From: Thermoanaerobacterium saccharolyticum
GTDB taxonomy: Bacteria > Bacillota > Thermoanaerobacteria > Thermoanaerobacterales > Thermoanaerobacteraceae
DNA: 64,000 bases
Assembly (NCBI RefSeq): GCF_000747665.1
Contig: NZ_BBKT01000002.1
Coordinates: 1 to 64,000, forward strand
Reading direction: 5' to 3'
Both the position numbers and the translations under genes were made by a program. Each line of letters opens with the position of its first letter. The stretch's first letter is position 1. Shown piece after piece: positions 1 through 7,319 of this stretch. The notes below the pieces were generated by a model. That model worked only from the letters and a program-made list of their open reading frames with translations, had not been told where the DNA came from and did no database searches.

Positions 1-255
1 TGCCGCAATATGCTTACAATCGCCGCCGTATTTTGCCTTTGCAGGGCATGTACAGCTTGTATACAGTTCACCATGATACCTTTGTACCATTACCCTGTAC
101 AAAGATGTGCCCATTACAAAAGCTTGAAATACAGTGCCAGCTTTGTTGTAAGTAAAATTGTGTATCCTGCCTGCCAAATAATATTCAATGCCTCTTTTAT
201 AGACGCTATCATTTTCACACCTGTTTTTAATCTCCGCATCAGTTAACTGAATCAT
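1..255 (-). CDS. SWIM zinc-finger protein, N-terminal part, cut by the window edge
   Basis: The reading frame opens with ATG at 255 and is still open at base 1, giving 85 residues. Residues 68-82 hold a C-x-C ... C-x-H pattern (CTCPAK then CKH), the signature of a SWIM zinc finger, a DNA- or protein-binding metal site. In Firmicutes an N-terminal SWIM finger followed by an SNF2-type helicase is common, so the missing part may be a helicase; this is inference. The ribosome-binding site is weak (GGATGG). The opposite strand also has an open frame here, but only the minus frame has a recognisable domain. Confidence 0.75.
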   Translation of the reverse strand, partial: MIQLTDAEIKNRCENDSVYKRGIEYYLAGRIHNFTYNKAGTVFQAFVMGTSLYRVMVQRYHGELYTSCTCPAKAKYGGDCKHIAA

Positions 256-359
256 AACTACCATCCCAATCAATATAACTTTTGTTATTAATAATTATAT
301 CAAACATAAGAAAAAAAAGCATATAAAGAACATAACTCTTAATACGCCAGTAAAAATTT

Positions 360-866
360 CTATATCGCTTTTATCATATTGCTTAGATCTATAAAGTGCT
401 TTATCTCTTCATTCAATAATGTGATTGCAACTTTCTTTGTAGAATCAAACTTAGCATCTTTGACTATCTCATCGTAAAATATTATAGAATCTTTCTCCGC
501 CCTTATTGCTAATTCTACAGCATCTTCATATTTATTTATTTTCCCCAGTACTTCACTTACAGCATCTTTCGATGGGAATACAGATGTATTGTAAAGCAAT
601 GTTAAATAAATAGATGCCTCTATGTCAAAGTACAGACTGTCATCGCCTTTTTTCTCATTTAAAAGCTTATCATAAAGCTCTTCAAACCTGGACCTATGTA
701 TAATCTCCTCTTTCGCCATGTCATCAAAAAACTTTCTCAATTTCTCATCGTTAGAAAATTTCTCCGAAGCTTTTGTATAAAATTCATATCCTCTTTCTTC
801 TATATCTATAGCAAGTCTCACCACTTCTAAATCAGTCAAATATTTTTTCTCAATATCATTTAACAT
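360..866 (-). CDS. ferritin-like / rubrerythrin-type diiron protein
   Basis: The 168-residue protein is all helical in pattern and carries the paired metal-ligand motifs of the ferritin-like superfamily: E-ERGYEFY near residue 24, EEIIHRSRFEELY near 54, AIRAEKDSIIFYDE near 120 and NEEIKHF near 152. Such proteins bind a diiron centre in the cytoplasm and act in peroxide reduction or iron handling in anaerobes. It lacks the C-terminal rubredoxin domain of true rubrerythrin, so the electron donor is unknown. GGGAGGTG lies 5 bases before the ATG. It appears to be a single-gene unit. Confidence 0.8.
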   Translation of the reverse strand: MLNDIEKKYLTDLEVVRLAIDIEERGYEFYTKASEKFSNDEKLRKFFDDMAKEEIIHRSRFEELYDKLLNEKKGDDSLYFDIEASIYLTLLYNTSVFPSKDAVSEVLGKINKYEDAVELAIRAEKDSIIFYDEIVKDAKFDSTKKVAITLLNEEIKHFIDLSNMIKAI

Positions 867-992
867 AACAACACCTCCCGAAAATTATTATCCACTACTA
901 ATTATTTTATCATTACAAAATTTTCTAGTCAATCAATTTTTAAAAACCTAATAATTTGTTTTAAAAAAGACAAAATAATTTAAGGTGATGTT

Positions 993-1430
993 ATGTGGTA
1001 CATAATTTTTTCAATTTTTACAGTGAGTATATCGCTTTTTTTGATAGATAGAAAAAAGTTAAAAGTGCTGATACCTGCTTATCTGCTTTCATCTGTGATA
1101 GGTTTCTCTTTGGATGTGATATTTGACTTTACTTTGAAATACTATTATTACATTAATGCACCTATTCCAAATGGCATTCTGTCGTTTCTGATGGAGACAT
1201 TTATAGGCCCGCCTTATGGCATGATTTTTATGCAGTACCTTCCGAAAGATGGGAAAAGTTATATTTTATATCTGATTGTTTGGACTTTATTACTAACTGC
1301 TATTGAAGCAGTATTTCACATAAACAAGCTTCTTATTTACAACAGATGGAATTATTTTTTCTCAGTCATAACGTACATTTCCACATTGTTAACTATAACT
1401 GCTCAATACAAGTATCTGTTTAAAGAATAG
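993..1430 (+). CDS. integral membrane protein of unknown function (CBO0543-like)
   Basis: The 145-residue protein has four or five hydrophobic segments and almost no soluble part, so it is a membrane protein. The pattern of short helices with conserved aromatic and acidic residues (FDFTLKYYYY, METFIGPPYG) resembles the CBO0543 family of spore-former membrane proteins; this assignment is from memory and weak. AAGGTGATGTT gives a good ribosome-binding site. It is the only plus-strand gene in the first 6 kb, and its end overlaps the end of the convergent PAP2 gene by 11 bases. No function is proposed. Confidence 0.6.
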   Translation: MWYIIFSIFTVSISLFLIDRKKLKVLIPAYLLSSVIGFSLDVIFDFTLKYYYYINAPIPNGILSFLMETFIGPPYGMIFMQYLPKDGKSYILYLIVWTLLLTAIEAVFHINKLLIYNRWNYFFSVITYISTLLTITAQYKYLFKE

Positions 1431-1962
1431 GCAGCATCAAGCCATACATGTGCGTTATATATGAAAATAGGATACCAACGGTAGAGCCTATTATGACATC
1501 TGAAGGATAGTGAAGCCCCATGTAGATTCTTGAAAGGCTTACTAAAATAGCCAAACTTACTAAGACAATAGTCAAATCAGGAAAGAAAAATGAAAAAGAA
1601 ACAGCCAACGAAAATATAGCCGTAGCATGACCTGATGGGAAGGAATAATCTCTCAGCAAGTACTTGAATGTATTGGCTTCAGGCAATACCATGTATGGCC
1701 TTGGCCTCGTGCATATTCTCTTTAAAACTTGCACAACCAAATGACTACTTGTCAAAGTAGTAAGAGCTTGAATAGCCGAAATTTTAACGCTATTCTTCCC
1801 AAACAAAATTAATAGTAAGCAAGACAAAACTGTAAAATACGGACCTCCTATATGGGTTATTTTAGGCATGATCTTATCAAGAGTTTTGCACTTTATCCTT
1901 TCATTCAAAAGGAAAAATACATTTCTGTCCTCCGCAATGATCAATCTCTTCACTCCCGACAC
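1420..1962 (-). CDS. PAP2-family membrane phosphatase
   Basis: This 180-residue membrane protein carries the full three-part acid-phosphatase signature: KRICTRPRP near residue 90, YSFPSGHA near 112 and SRIYMGLHYPSD near 145. The family removes phosphate from lipid phosphates such as undecaprenyl pyrophosphate or phosphatidic acid at the outer membrane face. The start is a GTG at 1962, preceded by AAGGAGG at 8 bases. It begins 13 bases after the end of the glycosyltransferase gene, so the two are probably co-transcribed, which fits lipid metabolism. Whether the substrate is undecaprenyl pyrophosphate cannot be told. Confidence 0.88.
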   Translation of the reverse strand: MSGVKRLIIAEDRNVFFLLNERIKCKTLDKIMPKITHIGGPYFTVLSCLLLILFGKNSVKISAIQALTTLTSSHLVVQVLKRICTRPRPYMVLPEANTFKYLLRDYSFPSGHATAIFSLAVSFSFFFPDLTIVLVSLAILVSLSRIYMGLHYPSDVIIGSTVGILFSYITHMYGLMLPIL

Positions 1963-1975
1963 AAATGAAACCTCC

Positions 1976-3091
1976 TTACACCTTCAAAGCATCATTCTTT
2001 ATATTATTTATAACTACACCGCACACCTTGTCTGCTGAATTGTATATGCCAATTTCCTCCATGCGTTCTTTTATCTCATCTATTTTCTTCTTATCAGACA
2101 AGAGATCTAATATCTTTTTATCTAATTTCTCTATGTCTTTAATTCTTAAGGCAATCCTCTTTTTAAGCAAAAACTCGAGATTTCTCTCCTCTTGTCCAGG
2201 TATAGGATCAAAAATTATCATCGGCAATTTCTTAATTATGGCTTCAGTGACAGTAAGACCGCCGCTTTTAGTCACTAAAACATCAGCAGCCTCCATAAAT
2301 TCATGTACATTGTCTACATGACCATACACAAATACATTATCGTCTGATATTTCCTCGATTTTAGCCTTTAAATTCTTATTTAATCCACATATTACAGCAA
2401 TCTGTAAATCTTTATGCCTCTGTATGACATTGACAGCTTTTTTTATATTTCCAAGCCCAAGTCCACCACCCATCACCATTACCAATGGTCTATCTAATTG
2501 AAAACCCAATTTTTCTCTCATCTCATTTTTATCTTTTTTGATGTAAAATTCTTCATCAATAGGTATGCCTGTCACATTTATCTTGTCATCTGAAACACCC
2601 ATCAAATTCATTTGACTTCTCATCTCTTGAGAACCAATAAAATACCCATCTATCTGGTGATGTATCCAATACGCATGTACATCATAATCAGTCAGTATAG
2701 CAAATATCGGAATGTTGAGATCTCTCTTTACGTGAGACAAAATAGAGCAAGAAAACGGATGGGTACATATTACAGCGTTAGGCTTTAAGCTTAATACGTA
2801 ATCTTTTATAAATGTATAAACGGATATGCCTACCAGCTTATTTATGCGCCTTTCTATCTTGTCCCTTTCCATCTCATAGAGATAACCCCATAGTTCAGGC
2901 GTCAATTTAAGCGTCTTTAGGTAAATCCTCGTCGTCAGATAAGACAAGCTTGGAAACTTCTCCCCAAGTGGATTTTCTACAAACACTTCAATATTATCTC
3001 TTTTTTCAAAGGCTTTTTTTAAAGCCATTGCAGTCCTTTTGTGTCCTGTCCCTATATCTTCATAAAGTATTAAAATCTTTATTTTATCCAT
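1976..3091 (-). CDS. MGDG-synthase/UgtP-type diacylglycerol glycosyltransferase
   Basis: The protein of 371 residues belongs to the GT28 glycosyltransferases that move a sugar from UDP to diacylglycerol at the inner face of the membrane. The N-terminus has ILYEDIGTGHKRTAMALKKA, the glycine/histidine motif of MGDG synthase and UgtP. The C-terminal half has MVMGGGLGLG and TKSGGLTVTEA, the UDP-sugar site. I chose ATG 3091 because GAGGG stands 7 bases before it; the frame remains open 15 codons upstream without a ribosome-binding site. It is the first gene of a pair with the PAP2 phosphatase. The product is likely a glycolipid membrane component or lipoteichoic-acid anchor. Confidence 0.85.
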   Translation of the reverse strand: MDKIKILILYEDIGTGHKRTAMALKKAFEKRDNIEVFVENPLGEKFPSLSYLTTRIYLKTLKLTPELWGYLYEMERDKIERRINKLVGISVYTFIKDYVLSLKPNAVICTHPFSCSILSHVKRDLNIPIFAILTDYDVHAYWIHHQIDGYFIGSQEMRSQMNLMGVSDDKINVTGIPIDEEFYIKKDKNEMREKLGFQLDRPLVMVMGGGLGLGNIKKAVNVIQRHKDLQIAVICGLNKNLKAKIEEISDDNVFVYGHVDNVHEFMEAADVLVTKSGGLTVTEAIIKKLPMIIFDPIPGQEERNLEFLLKKRIALRIKDIEKLDKKILDLLSDKKKIDEIKERMEEIGIYNSADKVCGVVINNIKNDALKV

Positions 3092-3248
3092 TTTAAGACC
3101 CTCGCAATCACTATATTGATTATCGCATCTAAACATTAAATTTAAATTAAATTTGTATTAAAAATGCGTTAAAATCTATCCATCAATATAGTTTATTTTT
3201 ATTTGCTATCTAATATTATACCATCAAAATCAATTTATTGTATAAAAT

Positions 3249-3290
3249 TTATTAAAACCCTCTTCCGTTAAGAAGAGGGCTTTAATAAAT
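3249..3290 (-). terminator. intrinsic terminator of thiT
   Basis: On the minus strand a 9-bp GC-rich stem, GCCCTCTTC with GAAGAGGGT, is followed by TTTTAATAAATTTT directly after the thiT stop codon. Confidence 0.75.
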
Positions 3291-3291
3291 T

Positions 3292-3930
3292 TTACGCTAA
3301 AGCTTTTTTCTTTATCATCTCAATCGCATTTCTAACTTGTGGAACAATAGAAACCACAAAGCAAATCAAAACCTCCACACCAACTAATATTCCATTTACA
3401 AGAAGCGAGTAGACGACAGGATTCATGCCTTTTGGTGCATAGCTGGCAAAGAAAAAGACACCTGATAGAAAATGTGAGAAAAACCTGCCAAAACCACCAA
3501 CCAAAACGCCAATGCTTAAGTTTTTCTTGAAAAATCCTGCAAGCCCTAAGGCTCCAAATGCTAATGGATAATCCAAGAGAAGCTGTATCCAGTGTACTAC
3601 AAATGGGTCTTGTATCAACTGCAACATGCCGTAAGCCATTCCTACTAAAATACCAGGACCTGCTCCATAATAGTATGCAAAGACAAACAGCGGAAGCATG
3701 CTAGCTGGTGTTATAGAGCCACCCTGAGGCCAATGGTAAAACCTTATATACGACAAAACAAATGATATAGCTATTGATAATCCACCGTATACAAGCATCT
3801 CTGCGTTAAATTTCACGCTATTTCTCAGGATGTAAAACAAAAACACAGCAAATAAAATCGCGATGATGATAGAAAGTGTGGCAGGCTTTATCTTTGTGAA
3901 ATCTGAAAAAATACTTACAATGTAGGACAT
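3292..3930 (-). CDS. thiT: thiamine-binding S component of an ECF transporter
   Basis: The 212-residue protein has six hydrophobic segments and motifs of ThiT: YHWPQGGSITPASMLP near residue 68 (thiamine pocket), GMAYGMLQLIQDPFV near 105, and HFLSGVFFFASYAP near 160. It binds thiamine outside the cell and works with the shared EcfA/A'/T energy module, which is not in this window. ATG 3930 is chosen because AAGGAGG stands 8 bases before it; the frame stays open upstream through the riboswitch but has no ribosome-binding site. A TPP riboswitch directly upstream confirms the substrate and gives the regulation. Confidence 0.95.
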   Translation of the reverse strand: MSYIVSIFSDFTKIKPATLSIIIAILFAVFLFYILRNSVKFNAEMLVYGGLSIAISFVLSYIRFYHWPQGGSITPASMLPLFVFAYYYGAGPGILVGMAYGMLQLIQDPFVVHWIQLLLDYPLAFGALGLAGFFKKNLSIGVLVGGFGRFFSHFLSGVFFFASYAPKGMNPVVYSLLVNGILVGVEVLICFVVSIVPQVRNAIEMIKKKALA

Positions 3931-3971
3931 GAAAATAACCTCCTTTTTTGAGGCTATGTACCGCTTAAAAC

Positions 3972-3995
3972 AAAAAAACCGCAATACAAATGCGG
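3972..3995 (-). terminator. TPP-controlled terminator of the thiT leader
   Basis: The minus strand reads CCGCA, a short loop, TGCGG and then TTTTTTT. The first arm of this terminator is also the partner of an upstream AATGCGG (anti-terminator), and that segment is in turn the 3' half of aptamer stem P1. When TPP is bound P1 takes the segment, the terminator forms and thiT is shut off. Confidence 0.85.
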
Positions 3996-4002
3996 TCTTT
4001 TG

Positions 4003-4085
4003 CCGCATTCCCTTCGTAGGCATTAACCTAATCAGGTTCTAGGGGTTTGGCATCTGCCATCTCAGCTAAAAGCACCCCCAGCGGA
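4003..4085 (-). ncRNA. TPP riboswitch aptamer (THI element)
   Basis: The minus strand carries the core of the THI box: GGGGGTGC, then CTGAGATGGCAGATGCC, AACCCCTAGAACCTGAT, and the 3' part TAATGCCTACGAAGGGAATG. P1 is made by CCGC at 4081-4084 with GCGG at 4003-4006. It sits in the leader of thiT, whose product imports thiamine, and works by transcription termination through the terminator at 3972-3995. Confidence 0.97.
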
Positions 4086-4112
4086 CATAGTCTGTTGATT
4101 AATTTATACTAT

Positions 4113-4141
4113 ATTATAATGAAATTACTTTTTAAATGCAA
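4113..4141 (-). promoter_or_regulatory. sigma-A promoter of the riboswitch-thiT transcript
   Basis: TTGCAT (4136-4141) and TATAAT (4113-4118) are 17 bases apart on the minus strand, just upstream of the aptamer. The promoter overlaps the last codons of the upstream ogt gene. Confidence 0.75.
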
Positions 4142-4592
4142 TACCTTCATGTTGAAGCAACAATGATTTGACATTAAGTCCTCCTGCAAAGCCTTTTAGC
4201 GTCATATCTGAGCCGATGACCCTATGACACGGTATGATAATCGGGATCGGATTTTTATTAAGGGCATTTCCTACAGCCCTTGACGCATTTGGCTTTCCTA
4301 TTCTCCTTGCGATCTCACCATATGTGGTGTAAAAACCATACGGTATCTTCATAAGCTCTCGCCAAACAGATTTTTGAAAGTCTGTCCCTTCTAAATCTAA
4401 CTTTACGCTAAATTCTTTCAAGTGCCCCTCAAAGTACAATCTAAGCTGTTCTTTACAATCTGCAATAAATGAATTTGTACCCATTAAACATTGTAAATGT
4501 TCTTCATTAGGAAAATCAATCCTCGTTATGCCATCTTCGCTTGAATATATTCTTAGCGTTCCAATGGGTGTATCTAAGTCATCACACAGCAC
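4125..4592 (-). CDS. ogt: methylated-DNA--protein-cysteine methyltransferase
   Basis: The 155-residue protein repairs O6-alkylguanine by moving the alkyl group to its own cysteine. The active-site motif PIIIPCHRVIGSD is at about residues 117-129, and the DNA-binding helix-turn-helix with RAVGNALNKNP lies just before it. The length matches stand-alone Ogt enzymes. It starts 24 bases after a small membrane-protein gene and its 3' end contains the thiT promoter. Confidence 0.95.
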   Translation of the reverse strand: MLCDDLDTPIGTLRIYSSEDGITRIDFPNEEHLQCLMGTNSFIADCKEQLRLYFEGHLKEFSVKLDLEGTDFQKSVWRELMKIPYGFYTTYGEIARRIGKPNASRAVGNALNKNPIPIIIPCHRVIGSDMTLKGFAGGLNVKSLLLQHEGIAFKK

Positions 4593-4616
4593 ATTACCAC
4601 ATCCTGATACATTCTG

Positions 4617-4856
4617 CTATTTAACGATAACTTCTTCGACTTCATCTTCAAAATCTTCATTAGATTCGTAAGAAGACTCATTTGATTCTGACTTGCCTGA
4701 AGCTGCTATTTTTGCTAAGCTTTTTTCTATTGAATCAATCTTTTTCATCTTTTTCATTGTATAAACTATGTAAAATACCAAAAAAATGACTGATACAATC
4801 GGTGTAGCTAAAGCCACAAAATACTGCAGAAATAGCATAAATCCACTTTGAACCAT
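4617..4856 (-). CDS. small membrane protein with acidic tail, unknown function
   Basis: The 79-residue product has one N-terminal membrane segment (about residues 5-33), a basic stop-transfer stretch (TMKKMKK), then a short charged region ending in a run of serine, glutamate and aspartate. AAGGGAG stands 8 bases before ATG 4856; an in-frame GTG three codons earlier would overlap that site. It lies upstream of ogt on the same strand with a 24-base gap, so the two may be co-transcribed. I do not recognise a family. Confidence 0.6.
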   Translation of the reverse strand: MVQSGFMLFLQYFVALATPIVSVIFLVFYIVYTMKKMKKIDSIEKSLAKIAASGKSESNESSYESNEDFEDEVEEVIVK

Positions 4857-4941
4857 CCTTGACACTCCCTTCTATAAAAATATTCACTTATAATTATTTC
4901 ATAAGTTAAACCGCAAAACAAGCGCTTTTAAAAATATTTTT

Positions 4942-4970
4942 AAAAAAAAGAAGAAGATTTCATCTTCCTC
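4942..4970 (-). terminator. intrinsic terminator of the aldo/keto reductase gene
   Basis: GAGGAAGAT / ATCTTCTTC with a 3-base loop is followed by eight T residues on the minus strand. T residues also follow on the plus strand, so it can act in both directions. Confidence 0.8.
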
Positions 4971-4975
4971 TTTTT

Positions 4976-6115
4976 TTAAACTGCCTCTTTAAAATATCTT
5001 CTTACATCTTTTAAATATTCAATTATCGTCAAGTGTTGAGGGCACTTAGTCTCGCACTCTCCGCACTCTATGCAAGAACTTGCTTTTCCTTCATTTAAGC
5101 TATTATAATTTCTAAGTGCTTCATTGTAATTATTATACATGTGGGCTTCATTGTATATGGCAAAATTCTTGGGTATATTCACACCATTTGGACACGGCAT
5201 ACAATAATTGCACGCAGTGCATCCTACAGGCGAAAGCTTATTATAAGTTTCTCTTACCTTATCCACAAGTTTTACCTCATCATCAGTTAAGCCATTCGCT
5301 TTTGATCTTGAAGCACTTTCTATATTTTGTTTCACTTGCTCCATCGTGCTCATTCCACTTAATACAAGCGATACCTCTGGATGGTTCCAAACCCATTGCA
5401 AGGCCCATTCTGCAGGTGACCTTTTTACACTTGCACTGTTCCAAAGCTCTTTTATAGCTTCTGGCGGATCGCCAGCCAACTTTCCTCCTCTTATAGGTTC
5501 CATGACAATTACAGCTAAACCTTTTGATGCAGCATACTTAAGCCCTTTTAAGCCTGCTTGGTTTTCTATATCCATGTAGTTGTACTGTATCTGGCAAAAA
5601 TCCCATTTATCATACTCATCGATTATGTTTTTAAATACATCGTACTCATCATGGAAAGAAAAACCTATAAATTTGACTTTGCCTTCTCTTTTAACTTTTT
5701 CCATCCAGCTAAATACATCAAGCCTTTTGTACTTCTCCCATCTGTCTTTATCTAATGCGTGGAGAAGGTAGAAATCTATGTAGTCAACATCCAGCTTTTT
5801 CAGTTGTTCGTTTAAATATTTATCCATGTCTTCCTTTTCATTAATCAGCCATGACGGAAGTTTTGTAGCTAAATACGTCTTTTCCCTGTATCCGTCTTTC
5901 AAAGCTTTGCCTACCACGATTTCGCTTTGCCCATTATGATATGGATATGCAGTGTCAACATAGTTAACGCCATTATCGATGGCATATCTTATCATTTTTA
6001 TGGCTTCTTCTTCATCAATCTTGCTGTTGTCTCCGCCTATCGTAGGCAATCTCATTGCGCCAAAACCCAATGCTGAAACTTTAACCCCTGTGCTACCAAA
6101 ATCTCTGTACTGCAT
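4976..6115 (-). CDS. aldo/keto reductase with C-terminal 4Fe-4S ferredoxin domain
   Basis: The 379-residue protein has an AKR barrel with the catalytic set D and Y in NYVDTAYPYHNG (near residue 52), K in ATKLP and H in FYLLHALD. After the barrel comes an iron-sulfur tail with CTACNYCMPCP and CIECGECETKCP, two cysteine clusters typical of the anaerobe subfamily. It reduces carbonyl compounds with NAD(P)H or possibly with electrons passed through the clusters; the substrate is unknown. ATG 6115 has GGAGGGG 5 bases before it, and homology begins there (YRDFGSTGVKVS). Confidence 0.92.
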   Translation of the reverse strand: MQYRDFGSTGVKVSALGFGAMRLPTIGGDNSKIDEEEAIKMIRYAIDNGVNYVDTAYPYHNGQSEIVVGKALKDGYREKTYLATKLPSWLINEKEDMDKYLNEQLKKLDVDYIDFYLLHALDKDRWEKYKRLDVFSWMEKVKREGKVKFIGFSFHDEYDVFKNIIDEYDKWDFCQIQYNYMDIENQAGLKGLKYAASKGLAVIVMEPIRGGKLAGDPPEAIKELWNSASVKRSPAEWALQWVWNHPEVSLVLSGMSTMEQVKQNIESASRSKANGLTDDEVKLVDKVRETYNKLSPVGCTACNYCMPCPNGVNIPKNFAIYNEAHMYNNYNEALRNYNSLNEGKASSCIECGECETKCPQHLTIIEYLKDVRRYFKEAV

Positions 6116-6264
6116 ACAACCCCTCCGTATATTAATATTTAAATTTCTTATTTGATTATAACACCATCGCTTTAAATAACAAAATTTGCGTAATCGCATC
6201 TATTGCTTTAGCTTTTTAACAATGTTAATCTTAAATTAATCTTATAGATTGGAGGTAATATTAC

Positions 6265-7302
6265 ATGGAATACATAGATTTAAGAAGCGACACAGTCACG
6301 CTGCCAACTCAGGAAATGAGAGATGCAATGTACAAAGCTTTAGTAGGCGATGACGTTTATGGCGAAGACCCTACAGTCAAAGAACTTGAAGAAAAGGCTG
6401 CAGATATTATAGGAAAAGAAGATGCAATGTTTGTGACAAGCGGAACACAAGGTAACCAGGTATCTGTCATGACACATACCCATCATGGAGATGAAATAAT
6501 ACTGGAAGAAAAATGCCATATAATTACGTACGAAGTAGGCGGTATAGGATACTTATCGGGAGTTCAAGCTAAAACTATACGTGGAATAAACGGCATTATG
6601 GATCCTAAAGATGTTTTGAGCTCCATTAGAACAGATGATATCCATTTTCCCAAGACAAGTCTTATATGCCTAGAAAATACTCACAATCGAGCGGGTGGTA
6701 TAGTAATACCTTTAAGCAATATGAAAGAAATCTATGAAATTGCAAAAGCACACAATATACCTGTTCATTTAGACGGGGCAAGGATTTTTAACGCAGCCAC
6801 ATACCTAAATGTGGACGTAAAAGAAATAGCAAGATACACTGACAGCGTGATGTTTTGTCTGTCAAAAGGACTTTGCGCACCTGTAGGATCTATTGTTGCA
6901 GGCAGCAAAGAGTTCATTAAAAGGGCCAGAAAGTACCGCAAAATGTTGGGAGGCGGTTTAAGACAAGCAGGAATTTTAGCTGCATCAGGAATTGTTGCAC
7001 TTGAAAAAATGACAAAGAGATTAGCTGAAGACCACGAAAATGCAAGGCTTTTAGCAGAAGGCTTAAACAACATAAAAGGCATAAATGTCGACATGTCAAC
7101 AGTGCAGACAAATATCGTCATGTCTGACATATCCGCAACAGGTCTTACAGGAGCACAATTATCCTCAAAACTTTTAGATTATGGGATTAAGGTAAACGGC
7201 GGCAACGACTACAATGTAAGATTTGTGACACATTATTATATCAAAAAAGACCATATTGACAAAGTCCTTCACGCCATAAGCGCAATATTAAAAGAGCAAT
7301 AA
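6265..7302 (+). CDS. ltaE: low-specificity L-threonine aldolase
   Basis: The 345-residue PLP enzyme splits L-threonine or L-allo-threonine into glycine and acetaldehyde in the cytosol. It starts with the family N-terminus YIDLRSDTVTLPTQEMR, has HLDGARIFNAA for cofactor binding and the Schiff-base lysine in MFCLSKGLCAPVGS near residue 200. GGAGG precedes the ATG. It is transcribed divergently from the aldo/keto reductase and shares a two-way terminator with the convergent permease gene. Confidence 0.94.
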   Translation: MEYIDLRSDTVTLPTQEMRDAMYKALVGDDVYGEDPTVKELEEKAADIIGKEDAMFVTSGTQGNQVSVMTHTHHGDEIILEEKCHIITYEVGGIGYLSGVQAKTIRGINGIMDPKDVLSSIRTDDIHFPKTSLICLENTHNRAGGIVIPLSNMKEIYEIAKAHNIPVHLDGARIFNAATYLNVDVKEIARYTDSVMFCLSKGLCAPVGSIVAGSKEFIKRARKYRKMLGGGLRQAGILAASGIVALEKMTKRLAEDHENARLLAEGLNNIKGINVDMSTVQTNIVMSDISATGLTGAQLSSKLLDYGIKVNGGNDYNVRFVTHYYIKKDHIDKVLHAISAILKEQ

Positions 7303-7319
7303 GATTATTGCTCTTTTTT
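7290..7319. terminator. bidirectional terminator between ltaE and the APC permease gene
   Basis: AAAAGAGCAAT and ATTGCTCTTTT form a palindromic hairpin with T residues on both strands. It contains the ends of both convergent genes. Confidence 0.85.

Noticed and set aside
10-246. Plus-strand open frame of 78 codons
   Set aside because: It has no ribosome-binding site and lies opposite the SWIM finger gene, whose motif is clear.
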